This document shows positions 51,858-60,970 of a stretch of 64,000 nucleotides of DNA, piece after piece. The notes under the pieces were generated by a model that had not been told where the DNA came from, searched no databases, and worked only from the letters and a program-made list of their open reading frames with translations. This DNA comes from Plantibacter elymi (nom. nud.) (GTDB lineage Bacteria; Actinomycetota; Actinomycetes; Actinomycetales; Microbacteriaceae). Where the stretch lies: positions 682,001 to 746,000 of the forward strand of contig NZ_FXWJ01000002.1 in the NCBI RefSeq assembly GCF_900177795.1, read 5' to 3'. Made by a program: the position numbers and the translations under genes. Positions within the stretch are counted from its first letter, which is position 1. Each line of letters begins with the position of its first letter.

Positions 51858-53552
51858 TTATCCCGTGATCGCGCCCTCCGCTGCGGAGTGCACGAGACGA
51901 GAGTACTTTGCGAGAACGCCACGGGTATAGCGCGGGGGAAGAGGCGCCCAGCCGTCGCGGCGGGCTTCCAGCTCTGCTTCGTCGACGAGTAGGTCGAGCG
52001 AGCGGCCAGCGATATCGACCCGTATCAGATCACCATCGCGCACGAAGGCGAGTGGACCTGCGTCCACCGCTTCGGGTGCTATGTGGCCGATGCACAGTCC
52101 GGTTGTGCCGCCTGAGAATCGACCGTCCGTCAACAGTAGTACATCCTTGCCGAGTCCGGCGCCCTTGATGGCGGCCGTGATCGCGAGCATCTCGCGCATT
52201 CCCGGCCCACCCTTCGGGCCCTCGTAGCGGATGATGACGACGTCGCCCTTGTTGATCTTGCCCTCGGTGAGCGCGTCCATGGCTCCGCGTTCACGTTCGA
52301 AGACCCGCGCCGGTCCTTCGAAGACCTCGGCGTCGAAGCCTGCCGTCTTCACGACGGCGCCCTCGGGCGCGAACGACCCCTTGAGGATCGTGATGCCGCC
52401 GGTCGCGTGGATCGGGTTGTCGAGCGTGCGGATGACCGTGCCGTCGATCGGGTCGGGGTTGATGTCGGCGAGGTTCTCGGCGACCGTCTTGCCGGTGACC
52501 GTGAGGCAGTCACCGTGCAGCAGACCGGCGTCGAGCAGCGCCTTCATGACGACGGGGACGCCGCCGTGACGGTCGACGTCGTTCATGACGTACTGGCCGA
52601 ACGGCTTCAGGTCGCCGATGTGCGGCACCTTGTCGCCGATGCGGTTGAAGTCGTCGAGCGTGAGGTCGACCTCGGCCTCACGGGCGATCGCGAGCAGGTG
52701 CAGGACCACGTTCGTCGATCCGCCGAATGCCATCGCGACGGCGATGGCGTTCTCGAACGCCTCCTTCGTCAGGATGTCGCGAGCGGTGATACCGAGTCGG
52801 AGCATGTTGACCACGGCTTCGCCCGAGCGGTGCGCGAAGTAGTCGCGACGGCGGTCGGCCGAGGGCGGCGATGCCGAACCCGGGAGGCTCATGCCGAGCG
52901 CCTCGGCGACCGACGCCATCGTGTTGGCCGTGTACATCCCGCCGCAGGCACCCTCGCCCGGGGCGATGGCGCACTCGATGCGCTTCAGGTCCTCTTCGCT
53001 CATGTTGCCGGCCTTGCAGGCCCCGACCGCCTCGAAGGAGTCGATGATCGTGACCTCCTTCTCGGTACCGTCGGAGAGCTTGACCCAACCCGGCGCGATC
53101 GATCCGGCGTAGAGGAAGACCGAGGAGAGGTCGAGCCGCGCGGCGGCCATGAGCATGCCCGGCAGCGACTTGTCGCAGCCGGCGAGCAGGACCGTGCCGT
53201 CGAGGCGCTCGGCCATGACCACGGTCTCGACGCTGTCGGCGATGACCTCGCGCGAGACGAGCGAGAAGTGCATGCCCTCGTGGCCCATGGAGATGCCGTC
53301 GGAGACGGAGATGGTGCCGAACTGCAGCGGGTATCCCCCACCCGAGTGCACGCCCTCCTTGGCCCCCTGCGCGAGGCGGTCGAGCGAGAGGTTGCAGGGC
53401 GTGATCTCGTTCCACGAGCTCGCGATGCCGATCTGGGGCTTGTCCCAGTCCTCGTCGCCCATGCCGACGGCGCGGAGCATGCCGCGCGAAGTGGTCGCCT
53501 CGATCCCGTCGGTGACGGCACGACTGCGTGGTTTGATGTCGATCTCTGGCAT
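51858..53552 (-). CDS. ilvD: Dihydroxy-acid dehydratase
   Basis: A 564-residue iron-sulfur dehydratase, third step of valine and isoleucine synthesis. Cluster-binding segments [16 protein letters not shown] and [19 protein letters not shown] are present, and [19 protein letters not shown] near the C terminus. Its ATG is separated from the otsB stop by a single base (TAAAATG) and lacks a well-placed ribosome-binding site, so re-initiation after otsB translation is likely. This ties branched-chain synthesis to the trehalose genes. Confidence 0.97.
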   Translation of the reverse strand: MPEIDIKPRSRAVTDGIEATTSRGMLRAVGMGDEDWDKPQIGIASSWNEITPCNLSLDRLAQGAKEGVHSGGGYPLQFGTISVSDGISMGHEGMHFSLVSREVIADSVETVVMAERLDGTVLLAGCDKSLPGMLMAAARLDLSSVFLYAGSIAPGWVKLSDGTEKEVTIIDSFEAVGACKAGNMSEEDLKRIECAIAPGEGACGGMYTANTMASVAEALGMSLPGSASPPSADRRRDYFAHRSGEAVVNMLRLGITARDILTKEAFENAIAVAMAFGGSTNVVLHLLAIAREAEVDLTLDDFNRIGDKVPHIGDLKPFGQYVMNDVDRHGGVPVVMKALLDAGLLHGDCLTVTGKTVAENLADINPDPIDGTVIRTLDNPIHATGGITILKGSFAPEGAVVKTAGFDAEVFEGPARVFERERGAMDALTEGKINKGDVVIIRYEGPKGGPGMREMLAITAAIKGAGLGKDVLLLTDGRFSGGTTGLCIGHIAPEAVDAGPLAFVRDGDLIRVDIAGRSLDLLVDEAELEARRDGWAPLPPRYTRGVLAKYSRLVHSAAEGAITG

Positions 53553-53553
53553 T

Positions 53554-54375
53554 TTAAGAGTCTACGGCTTCCTTGTTGCTTCGATATTCCGCGAGCATGC
53601 CGAGGACGCGCGCGATCTCGGAGGGTCCTTCGACCCTGAAGTCGGCGGCGGTCACGCCGGTGCCGCTCTTCACCCCGAGGTCGCCGGGGCCGAGTGCTCC
53701 GAACGCGTCCTCGTCCGTGACGTCGTCGCCCGCGTAGAACACGGCATCTGCTTTGGTGTACCGCCGGAGGTGTTCGACGGCTTCGCCCTTGGTCGCGCTC
53801 CTGAGCGAGAACTCGAGGACGTTCTTGCCCTCTCGAACCGTCAGGGCGCCGAACTCGTCCTTGGTGTGGGCGAGTGCTTCGAGGTGGGCGATCCTGGAGT
53901 CTTCTTCACTGGCGAGCCTCGTGTGCAGGGCGAACCCTGCCGGCTTCCGCTCGATCCAGACATTATCGTAACCCTCCGCGACGTCCTGGAGGATCCGTTG
54001 GAGGGTCTCCCGCTGTTCGCGTTCCTCGTCGTCGAGGGCGAGGGCGTCGTCGGGGTTGTCGAGACGGATTTCGACGCCGTGCGAGCCGGCGAACAGGGCG
54101 TGGTCGGGCAGCTCGGCCACCGCCACGAGACTGTCGATCGCGCGCCCGGACACGAGTGCGACGCGCGTCCCTGGCAGGTCCATCAGCGCCAACACGGCCT
54201 TGCGAGCCGCGGGCAGCGCGCGCGCCTGGTCCGGGTCGTCGACCTCGGGTGCCAGCGTGCCGTCGAAGTCCAGGGCCACCAGGAGCTTCGGGACGTCGGC
54301 CAGGCGGCGGAGTTCCGCACGCAGTCCGAGGGGAAGCCCCCCGAGGGTGTCGGTGGGCTCGTCGGTGGTGCTCAT
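53554..54375 (-). CDS. otsB: Trehalose-6-phosphate phosphatase
   Basis: A 273-residue HAD-superfamily phosphatase that makes trehalose from trehalose 6-phosphate. Motif I is [17 protein letters not shown], motif [10 protein letters not shown], and motif [17 protein letters not shown] 54375 overlaps the otsA stop by ATGA. Trehalose acts as osmoprotectant and carbon reserve. ilvD begins one base after this gene. Confidence 0.94.
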   Translation of the reverse strand: MSTTDEPTDTLGGLPLGLRAELRRLADVPKLLVALDFDGTLAPEVDDPDQARALPAARKAVLALMDLPGTRVALVSGRAIDSLVAVAELPDHALFAGSHGVEIRLDNPDDALALDDEEREQRETLQRILQDVAEGYDNVWIERKPAGFALHTRLASEEDSRIAHLEALAHTKDEFGALTVREGKNVLEFSLRSATKGEAVEHLRRYTKADAVFYAGDDVTDEDAFGALGPGDLGVKSGTGVTAADFRVEGPSEIARVLGMLAEYRSNKEAVDS

Positions 54376-55955
54376 GACTGGGTGGTGCTCCCCTGCTCGA
54401 TGGTCGGTGACTGGTCGCGCACACGCTGCAACTCGTCGAGGAAGGACGCCGACCACCGCGCGACGTCGTACTCCATGACGCGCTTGCGCAGCGCCCGCAT
54501 GCGCCGACCACGCTCGGCCTTCGTCATGTGCACGGCCTGGAGGATCGCCGACTTCATCCCCTCGATGTCGTGCGGGTTGATCTTGAGTGCCTGCTTCAGC
54601 TCGTCGGACGCGCCGGCGAACTCGCTCAGCACGAGGACGCCGTCGTTGTCGTAGCGAGCGGCGACGTACTCCTTCGCGACGAGGTTCATGCCGTCGCGCA
54701 GGGCCGTGACGAGCATGACGTCGGCAGCGAGGTAGAGGGCAGCCATCTCCTCGCGGGGGTACCCGTGGTGCAGGTACTGGATCGCGGTGTGGCCGATGGT
54801 GCCGAAGTCGCCGTTGATCCGGCCGACCGTCTGCTCGATGTCGTCGCGGAGCTGACGGTACGTCTCGACGCGTTCGCGGCTGGGGCTGGCGACCTGGACG
54901 AGGGTGACGTCCTCGACCGCGAGCTTGCCCTGTGCGAGGAGTTCGCCGAAGGCCTTGAGTCGGTGCCCGATGCCCTTGGTGTAGTCGAGGCGGTCGACGC
55001 CGAGCATGATCGTCTCCGGGTTGCCGAGCTCCTCGCGGATCTGCTTGGCACGGGCGATGATCTCGGGGCGCTGCGCGAGGGCCTGGTACCCCTTGCTGTC
55101 GATCGAGATCGGGAAGTGCCGGGCGATCACCGTGCGGTACGGGGCGCCGCGCTTCGAGGCGACCGGAGCCGCGTCCGTCGTGACCGACACGAGTGCCGCA
55201 TCGAGCGGGACCTGGATCGCGGCCCCCTTCGTCTCGTACCCGAACAGGCGGCGGACCGCCCGGGAGAAGTTGCCCGCGTCCGCGACGCGCTGGAAGCCGA
55301 TGACGTCGGCGCCGAGCAGTCCCTCGATGATCTGGCGTCGCCACGGGAGCTGCGAGTAGATGCCGTAGGCCGGGAAGGGGATGTGGTTGAAGAAGCCGAT
55401 CGTGAGATCGGGTCGCAGCTCACGCAGGATCTTCGGCACGAGCTGCAGCTGGTAGTCCTGCACCCAGACCGTCGCGCCGTCGGACGCGGCCGCTGCGGCC
55501 GCCTCCGCGAACCGTCGGTTCACGGCGACGTAGGAGTCCCACCACTCGCGGTGGTAGCTCGGCGGAGCGATGACGTCGTGGTAGAGCGGCCAGATGGTGT
55601 CGTTCGAGAAGCCCTCGTAGTAGCGGGCGATCTCGTCCTCGGACAGTGGGACCGGGATGATCCACATGTCGTCGTTGTCGAACGGCTCGATCTCGAGGTC
55701 GGCCGAGCCGGCCCATCCGATCCAGGCGCCGTCGGCACCGCGCATCACGGGTTCGAGGGCGGTCACGAGTCCACCGGGTGAGGTCCGCCAGCTCTCGGCA
55801 CCGTCTGCATCGACGACGCGGTCGACCGGCAGCCGGTTGGATACCACGATGAAGTCGAAGGTCGACGCTGATCCGCCGTCAGGCGCGGAATATCTGGTGA
55901 TGATGGCCCTCCCGGGGTACTCGGGTTCGCTGTTCAGGCTAGCAGCGTTCCGCAT
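54372..55955 (-). CDS. otsA: Alpha,alpha-trehalose-phosphate synthase (UDP/GDP/ADP-forming)
   Basis: A 527-residue GT20 glycosyltransferase that makes trehalose 6-phosphate from a nucleoside-diphosphoglucose and glucose 6-phosphate. Landmarks are FIVVSNRLPVDR near the N terminus, WVQDYQLQLVPKILRELRP, FFNHIPFPAYGIYSQLPWR and LRDGMNLVAKEYVAAR. About 30 non-conserved residues precede the core, so a later start is possible; ATG at 55955 is kept because no good alternative start codon lies closer to the core. Divergent from the TIM-barrel gene, sharing a palindromic -10 region at 55981-55990. Confidence 0.93.
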   Translation of the reverse strand: MRNAASLNSEPEYPGRAIITRYSAPDGGSASTFDFIVVSNRLPVDRVVDADGAESWRTSPGGLVTALEPVMRGADGAWIGWAGSADLEIEPFDNDDMWIIPVPLSEDEIARYYEGFSNDTIWPLYHDVIAPPSYHREWWDSYVAVNRRFAEAAAAAASDGATVWVQDYQLQLVPKILRELRPDLTIGFFNHIPFPAYGIYSQLPWRRQIIEGLLGADVIGFQRVADAGNFSRAVRRLFGYETKGAAIQVPLDAALVSVTTDAAPVASKRGAPYRTVIARHFPISIDSKGYQALAQRPEIIARAKQIREELGNPETIMLGVDRLDYTKGIGHRLKAFGELLAQGKLAVEDVTLVQVASPSRERVETYRQLRDDIEQTVGRINGDFGTIGHTAIQYLHHGYPREEMAALYLAADVMLVTALRDGMNLVAKEYVAARYDNDGVLVLSEFAGASDELKQALKINPHDIEGMKSAILQAVHMTKAERGRRMRALRKRVMEYDVARWSASFLDELQRVRDQSPTIEQGSTTQS

Positions 55956-55980
55956 GGCGAAACCGCGTGTTCAGACGGCG

Positions 55981-55990
55981 AGCATATGCT
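55981..55990. promoter_or_regulatory. Palindromic shared -10 region of otsA and the TIM-barrel gene
   Basis: AGCATATGCT reads TATGCT on both strands, the two hexamers overlapping by a central TA. On the plus strand it ends 7 nt before ATG 55998; on the minus strand it lies 25 nt before the otsA ATG. Confidence 0.5.
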
Positions 55991-55997
55991 TGCGCTG

Positions 55998-56846
55998 ATG
56001 ATCCGCCATGGCATGAGCACGTCCTGCGTCTACCCGCTGGGAACCCGGCGCGCGTTCGAGTTGGCCGCCGAAGCCGGCTACGACGGCGTCGAGGTCATGG
56101 TCACCCAGGACCGCGTGACGCAGGACGCCGACGCCCTCCGCGCCCTCGCCGCCGAGACCGGGCTGGACATCCTCTCGATCCACGCGCCGGTCCTGACCCG
56201 GACCGCGTTCGTCTGGGGCCGCGACCATCGGGAGAAGCTCCGCCGCTCGGCTGAGCTCGCCGTCGCCGTCGGGGCGTCGACCGTCGTCGTCCACCCGCCG
56301 TTCCGGTGGCAGCGGCGCTATGCCAACGCCTTCGTCGACCTCGTCGCGGAGCTGACCGAGACGCACGGACTCGAGCTGGCCGTCGAGAACATGGCGTGCT
56401 TCCAGAGCCGCGGGCTGCGGGTGCAGCCGTTCGCCTTCGGGTACGACCCGGCCCCACTCGCCTGCGCCGCTCTGACGCTCGACTTCTCCCACGCGGCCCT
56501 CGCGGGTGAGGACTCGCTCGAGATCGCGACCCGCTACGGCGACCGACTCCGACACGTGCACCTGTGCGACGGGACCGCGCCGTCGCCGCGGGGTGCCTTC
56601 CTCGACGAGCACCTCCTCCCGGGCGACGGTGAGCAGCCGGTCGCCGAGGTCCTCGAGCTGCTGCGCGCGGCGGACTGGTCGGGAAGCATCGTCGCGGAGG
56701 TGCACCTGCCCGCGACGGGTGGCGACGCGCTCCGCCTCACCCAGCTGCGCGCCTCACTGGCCTTCGCGAAGCGCGCGTTCGCTAGCACAGGCGAGAACCC
56801 GAAGGAAAGCCCGGATGCGGGGGGCCTCCCCTACCGGCTAGCGTGA
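55998..56846 (+). CDS. Sugar phosphate isomerase/epimerase-like TIM-barrel protein
   Basis: A 282-residue AP-endonuclease-2-type TIM barrel. Metal-site candidates are His in SIHAPVL, His in VVVHPPF, Glu in LAVENMAC, Asp-His in TLDFSHAAL and His-His in RHVHLCD. The family includes xylose isomerase-like epimerases, inosose isomerases and endonuclease IV relatives; substrate unknown. ATG at 55998 is preferred over 55986, because TATGCT (55985-55990) then lies 7 nt upstream as in other leaderless genes here. Confidence 0.82.
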   Translation: MIRHGMSTSCVYPLGTRRAFELAAEAGYDGVEVMVTQDRVTQDADALRALAAETGLDILSIHAPVLTRTAFVWGRDHREKLRRSAELAVAVGASTVVVHPPFRWQRRYANAFVDLVAELTETHGLELAVENMACFQSRGLRVQPFAFGYDPAPLACAALTLDFSHAALAGEDSLEIATRYGDRLRHVHLCDGTAPSPRGAFLDEHLLPGDGEQPVAEVLELLRAADWSGSIVAEVHLPATGGDALRLTQLRASLAFAKRAFASTGENPKESPDAGGLPYRLA

Positions 56847-56850
56847 AGTC

Positions 56851-57039
56851 ATGCGCAAATTCCTCTTCAACGGCAGCATGATCTCCACGGTCTTCGGCGG
56901 GATCTCCGCCCTCCAGGCGACCCGACAGGGACCACGGGACTGGAAGCTCGCCCTCCTCTGGGTGAGCTGGGGCATCTCGCTGGCCCTCGCGATCAGCTCG
57001 GTGCTCGACGACAGCAAGCAGGCTGAGATCGGCCGCTGA
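56851..57039 (+). CDS. Small hypothetical membrane protein (62 aa)
   Basis: A 62-residue protein with two short hydrophobic stretches (about 9-22 and 34-50). No family is recognised. TAGCGT (56839-56844), inside the last codons of the preceding gene, ends 6 nt before ATG and could drive a leaderless mRNA independent of that gene. Reality is supported by start context and codon use, not by homology. Confidence 0.6.
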   Translation: MRKFLFNGSMISTVFGGISALQATRQGPRDWKLALLWVSWGISLALAISSVLDDSKQAEIGR

Positions 57040-57187
57040 GGTCGCGCCACCCGCGCTACCACGACCGCCCGGAAAACCCGAGAATTGGGGCGCTCGCCCG
57101 CGTGTCTCCGCGTCGTTCCGCGCCTCGTGATCGACAATGAGGGCAGTCCAGCCTCACGGATGATCCGCTTTCGATGAAGGGCCCGCC

Positions 57188-57757
57188 ATGTTCGGTCGCC
57201 GACGCCACGCAGCACCAGTCTCCGCATCGAAGCTGACCGAGAAGCAGCTGTTCGACCTCGTCCACGCTCGACTGGCGAGCGAGCTCGGCGCCAACGGCGC
57301 CTGGGTGCTGTCGCGCCGCACCCCGAGCTCCGGCGACGAGATCTTCCACGAGGTCTACGCCCAGCAGCTCGCCCACGACATCGCGACGGACATCGACCTC
57401 GAGCAGGCTGCGGTGACGGTCCGTGCCGAAACCGCTCCGCCCCGTGGATGGCGCCTCTGGTCTCGCGGCCAGGAGGAAACCGCCGTCGACGCCGCCGACG
57501 AGGTCGAAGCGGTCGAGGTCATCGAGCCGACCGTCGCCGAGGAACCTGCCGCCATCACCGAGGCGATCGCCGCCCCGTCCGAGGCGCTGGCCGATGACGA
57601 CCGGTCCGAGGCGGCGGCAGACGACACCGAGCCGACGCTCGTCGAGCGGACCCTCCTCGAGCCGCAGCACTACCCCATCACCGTCTGGGCCGAACCCGAG
57701 TTCATCGACGCGAGTCTCGTCAACCCGATGCCGGCCCGCCGCAGCTCGGTCGCCTGA
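57188..57757 (+). CDS. Hypothetical acidic protein
   Basis: A 189-residue cytosolic protein without signal or membrane helix. Residues 1-75 look folded (KLTEKQLFDLVHARLASELG, VLSRRTPSSGDEIFHEVYAQQLAHDIA); residues 95-160 are Glu/Ala-rich and probably disordered; the final 30 residues (YPITVWAEPEFIDASLVNPMP) look conserved-like. An AAGGG element 7 nt before ATG supports the start. No family is recognised. Ends at a terminator. Confidence 0.65.
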   Translation: MFGRRRHAAPVSASKLTEKQLFDLVHARLASELGANGAWVLSRRTPSSGDEIFHEVYAQQLAHDIATDIDLEQAAVTVRAETAPPRGWRLWSRGQEETAVDAADEVEAVEVIEPTVAEEPAAITEAIAAPSEALADDDRSEAAADDTEPTLVERTLLEPQHYPITVWAEPEFIDASLVNPMPARRSSVA

Positions 57758-57775
57758 CCGACGACGCACATCGAG

Positions 57776-57805
57776 AACGGCCGTCCACTCCGGTGGGCGG
57801 CCGTT
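57776..57805 (+). terminator. Terminator of the acidic hypothetical gene
   Basis: AACGGCCGTCCAC / GTGGGCGGCCGTT (13 bp, one G-T pair), TCCG loop, followed by TCGTCGT. Confidence 0.75.
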
Positions 57806-57832
57806 TCGTCGTACCAGGCCGCTGAGCGGGCA

Positions 57833-57867
57833 TGACGCCTCATCGAACCCGAATCGATGAGGCGTCA
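57833..57867. repeat. Isolated perfect 14-bp inverted repeat
   Basis: TGACGCCTCATCGA / TCGATGAGGCGTCA with a 7-nt loop, not directly after any gene on either strand. It could end a transcript from the tRNA side or belong to an unannotated RNA. Confidence 0.7.
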
Positions 57868-58103
57868 CGGCGCTGGTGGGCACGAATGCCCGACCGTCGC
57901 TCTGCTCCGCGCGGTGGGGTGACCACGCGAAGGCTTCCGCCGGCAACGGCAGGACCCGATCCCGCCATGCTGCCGACCCTTCCAGGGTCTCATGCCTGAG
58001 GCCTGCTCCGCCCCGATGACGCGAATCGGACGGGAGCTGTCGCGAAACGTCCCTGGAGCGTTTCGTCGGGCCGCAGGCTCGCGCGAGTCGAGCCGAAACG
58101 CAG

Positions 58104-58131
58104 AACGGCCCCGTCCGAAGACGAGGCCGTT
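58104..58131 (-). terminator. Terminator of tRNA-Lys
   Basis: AACGGCCCCGTC / GACGAGGCCGTT (12 bp, one mismatch) with a CGAA loop, 8 nt from the tRNA end on the minus strand. Confidence 0.7.
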
Positions 58132-58138
58132 GCTGGTG

Positions 58139-58214
<76 letters not shown>

Positions 58215-58361
58215 GTGGTTTCGGAGTGTTCCGAACCGAGATATGACACTAGCACCCAACTGGCCCGGGTGCGAAATCGAGCCGGTCGGCGTGTCGCGGA
58301 GGCACGTCTGCGGGCCCTCGAGCGTCGTTCGATCAGGCCCGCGCGACCCTATCCTGGAGAG

Positions 58362-59165
58362 GTGACCGAACCCGTGACCGTCTCCCCCGCCGACCTCGAT
58401 CTCGCGCTCCGGCTCGCCGACGCGGCCGACCGCATCGCGATGGACCGCTTCGAGGCTCGCGACCTCGAAGTGTCCACCAAACCGGACCGCTCGCACGTCA
58501 CCGATGCCGACCTCGCCGTCGAACGCGCCATCCGCGGCATCCTCGAGACCGAGCGCCCGGACGACGGCGTGTTCGGCGAGGAGTACGGCGCGCAGGGACC
58601 CACGGATCGCCAGTGGATCATCGACCCGATCGACGGGACGGCGAACTTCCTCCGCGGTGTCTCGAACTGGGCGACGCTCATCTCCCTCGCCGTCGACGGC
58701 GTGCCGGTCGTCGGCGTCGTGAGCGCACCCGCCATGCACGCCCGCTGGTGGGGTGCCATCGGGCACGGTGCGTGGGGCGTCAGGTTCGGCGAGACCACCC
58801 CGCGTCGGCTGTCCGTCTCGGGGGTCTCCGACCTCGCCGACGCGTCCTTCAGCTTCCAGAGCATCGCGCAGTGGGCCTCGGTCGGGCGGATCCCCCAGCT
58901 GCTGGCCCTGTGCGGCTCCCTGTGGCGCGATCGGGCCATCGGTGACATGTGGCCCTATATGCTCCTCGCAGAGGGCTCGATCGACGCCGTGGCCGAATTC
59001 GGCGTGCAGGAGTACGACCTGGGCGCCCACGTGCCGATCGTCCTCGAGGCCGGCGGTCGCTTCACGGACATCGACGGCATCGAGACCATCTCCACGCGGA
59101 GCTCCCTCGCGACGAACGGGCGCCTGCACGACGCCTTCCTCGCCGAGTTGCCACCCGTCGGCTGA
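58362..59165 (+). CDS. Inositol monophosphatase-family protein, probable histidinol-phosphatase
   Basis: A 267-residue lithium-sensitive-type phosphatase. Metal motifs are VTDADLAVE, GEEYG (Glu), WIIDPIDGTANFLRG, and the C-terminal YDLGAHVPIVLEAGG, where Asp is the last ligand. Actinobacteria use such a protein (HisN) for histidinol phosphate hydrolysis, and length and sequence agree, but inositol-phosphatase activity cannot be excluded. GTG at 58362 is chosen since TATCCT (58350-58355) ends 6 nt upstream; GTG at 58377 is an alternative. Confidence 0.85.
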   Translation: MTEPVTVSPADLDLALRLADAADRIAMDRFEARDLEVSTKPDRSHVTDADLAVERAIRGILETERPDDGVFGEEYGAQGPTDRQWIIDPIDGTANFLRGVSNWATLISLAVDGVPVVGVVSAPAMHARWWGAIGHGAWGVRFGETTPRRLSVSGVSDLADASFSFQSIAQWASVGRIPQLLALCGSLWRDRAIGDMWPYMLLAEGSIDAVAEFGVQEYDLGAHVPIVLEAGGRFTDIDGIETISTRSSLATNGRLHDAFLAELPPVG

Positions 59166-59228
59166 CACGAGCGCACGGCACGGCGCAAGCCCGCCGAACG
59201 GGATCCGGCCGCGTCGTACGCTGGGCGG

Positions 59229-60212
59229 ATGGTACGACTGAGGCGCAGCGACGTGAACGGACAGGGCATCCGACGGGTTCGATCCGGGCGCGGTTTCAGC
59301 TACCGGTTGCCGGACGGCTCGCTCCTCGACGATCAGGAGATCCGAGCCCGGATCGACGGCCTGGTGGTCCCTCCCGCGTGGAACGAGGTCTGGATCACCC
59401 CCTACGCGAACGGGCACATCCAGGCGACCGGGATCGATGCGGCCGGGCGACGGCAGTACCTCTACCACCCGTCCTGGCGCGAGCGTCAGGACCGGAGCAA
59501 GTTCGACCGCGCCCTGGCCCTCGCCGAGGCACTCCCCGCCGCGCGAGGTCGGGTCACGCGGGACCTCCGGCTCGAGGGCTACCCGCTCGCACGGGTGTCA
59601 GCCGGCGCGTTCCGCATGCTCGACACCGGCTCCCTGCGCGTCGGCGGTGAGCAATATGCGGAGGCCAACGGCAGTCACGGCCTGTCGACCCTCGAGGGTG
59701 CGCACGCTCGCGTGAGCGGCGACACCGTCGCGCTGAAGTTCCCGGCGAAGAGCGGACAGCCCTGGGAGTCCGACATCGTCGACGCCGACCTGGCCTCACT
59801 CATCCGCTCCTTGAAGCGCCGTGGACCGCACGCCCGCCTCCTGGCCTGGAAGGACGGGAACCGGTGGCGCCACCTCCAGGCGAGCCAGATCAACGACTAC
59901 GTCCGGGCGCAGACGAACGGTGAGTTCACCGCGAAGGACTTCCGGACGCTGCACGGCACCGTGGCGGCCGCGGAGAGCCTGGCGAAGGCCGGACCCGTGC
60001 AGAGCAAGACGGCACGCTCGAAGGCACTCACACAGGCCATGCGCGACGCCGCAGCGGTCCTCGGCAACACCCCGGCGATCGCGAAGTCCAGCTACGTCGA
60101 CCCGCGGGTCGTCGATCGCTACACGCACGGCGAGACGATCCCACCGGACGGTCGCGGCTCACCGGAGACGGCGCTCCGTGTCCTGCTCGTGGGGACGGAC
60201 GACCCGTCCTAG
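59229..60212 (+). CDS. DNA topoisomerase IB (poxvirus/bacterial type)
   Basis: A 327-residue type IB topoisomerase that relaxes DNA through a 3'-phosphotyrosyl link. The N-terminal domain contains VVPPAWNEVWITPYANGHIQATGIDAAGRRQYLYHP. The catalytic part has RMLDTGSLRVGGEQYAEANG, KDFRTLHGTVAAAESL (Arg, His) and the nucleophile tyrosine in AKSSYVDPRVVDRY. TACGCT (59217-59222) ends 6 nt before ATG, so the mRNA is probably leaderless. Its TAG stop overlaps the stop codon of the convergent DUF7882 gene. Confidence 0.92.
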   Translation: MVRLRRSDVNGQGIRRVRSGRGFSYRLPDGSLLDDQEIRARIDGLVVPPAWNEVWITPYANGHIQATGIDAAGRRQYLYHPSWRERQDRSKFDRALALAEALPAARGRVTRDLRLEGYPLARVSAGAFRMLDTGSLRVGGEQYAEANGSHGLSTLEGAHARVSGDTVALKFPAKSGQPWESDIVDADLASLIRSLKRRGPHARLLAWKDGNRWRHLQASQINDYVRAQTNGEFTAKDFRTLHGTVAAAESLAKAGPVQSKTARSKALTQAMRDAAAVLGNTPAIAKSSYVDPRVVDRYTHGETIPPDGRGSPETALRVLLVGTDDPS

Positions 60213-60577
60213 TCGTGGTCCTGGTCGTGGGACTCGGTGCCCGCATCGCGCGACGCCCCGTTCCCCGCGAGGTGCCCCTCGACCTCGGACTCCGGGATGA
60301 GCTGCAGCCCTCGCGGGGTGTGCGATGAATCCGAGAGGACCTCGAGCCACGCGCGGTTGAGTTCCGGCGGGCGGCTCCCGAAGAAACGGAACTGCAGCGG
60401 GATGCTCGGGGACAACCAGAGCGAGCGTCGTCCCGAACCGTGTTCGGGATCGTTCGCCCAGCTGAGGAAGAAACTCTCCTGTCGGCGCAGCTTCGCCCCG
60501 ATGACGGCCTTCAGGTGCGCGAGCGCGCGGTCTTCGATCTCGTACTCGTCGCCAGACCCGTAGATGAGCATTCCCAT
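60209..60577 (-). CDS. DUF7882-like small protein
   Basis: A 122-residue protein beginning MGMLIYGSGDEYEIEDRALAHLKAVI, with LRRQESFFLSW, SGRRSLWLSPSIPLQFRFFGSRPPELNRAW and GLQLIPE. This matches a small family common in Microbacteriaceae (DUF7882), often mislabelled ATP-dependent DNA ligase; no ligase motif (KxDG) is present. The last 18 residues are an Asp/His/Glu-rich tail. It is 15 nt behind mnhG on the same strand, and its stop overlaps that of topoisomerase IB. Function unknown. Confidence 0.78.
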   Translation of the reverse strand: MGMLIYGSGDEYEIEDRALAHLKAVIGAKLRRQESFFLSWANDPEHGSGRRSLWLSPSIPLQFRFFGSRPPELNRAWLEVLSDSSHTPRGLQLIPESEVEGHLAGNGASRDAGTESHDQDHD

Positions 60578-60592
60578 GGGGACATTGTGCCG

Positions 60593-60970
60593 CTATTCGG
60601 GCGTGTGGCCGGGATGTCGTTCCTCGCCGAGTTCTTCGCGTCCCGCGAGCTCGTCGCGGACGAGGATGGCCGCGTCGAAGTTGCCGCTCCGGTACGCCGC
60701 CCGGGCGACCATGTGCGCGGAGATCGGCGCGGTGAGACTCTGGAAGACGATGATCGCGATCGCGATCGTGATGGTCCCGACCGTCGGGCTCGAGACGGCG
60801 ACGTCCGCCATGATCGCGATGACCCCGAGGATCTGCGGCTTGGTGGCCGCGTGCAGGCGGGACAACACGTCGGGGAAGCGCAGGAGCCCGACGCCGGCGG
60901 CAAAGCACATGATCGCCCCGACGAGCACGAGCGCACCGGTGACGATGTCGCGGATCAGCTCGCCGGTCAT
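60593..60970 (-). CDS. mnhG: Na+/H+ antiporter subunit G (MnhG/MrpG)
   Basis: A 125-residue membrane subunit of the Mrp cation/proton antiporter. Three helices; the family segment GVGLLRFPDVLSRLHAATKPQILGV is present. ATG overlaps the mnhF stop by ATGA. The C-terminal 25 residues are hydrophilic. Last Mrp gene of the operon. Confidence 0.93.
   Translation of the reverse strand: MTGELIRDIVTGALVLVGAIMCFAAGVGLLRFPDVLSRLHAATKPQILGVIAIMADVAVSSPTVGTITIAIAIIVFQSLTAPISAHMVARAAYRSGNFDAAILVRDELAGREELGEERHPGHTPE

Larger units (their letters stand above)
57758..58138. other. 380-bp non-coding region with several hairpins
   Basis: Holds the terminator at 57776-57805, an isolated 14-bp inverted repeat at 57833-57867, about 235 bp without recognised content, and the tRNA-Lys terminator at 58104-58131. 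Reading frames here have no family support. A small RNA is possible but not shown. Confidence 0.55.

Noticed and set aside
57833-57867. Inverted repeat as an insertion-sequence end
   Set aside because: No transposase, no second copy and no target-site duplication in the window.
60209-60577. Annotation as ATP-dependent DNA ligase
   Set aside because: The protein is 122 residues long and lacks the KxDG lysine motif and other ligase motifs; the label is a known misnaming of this small family.
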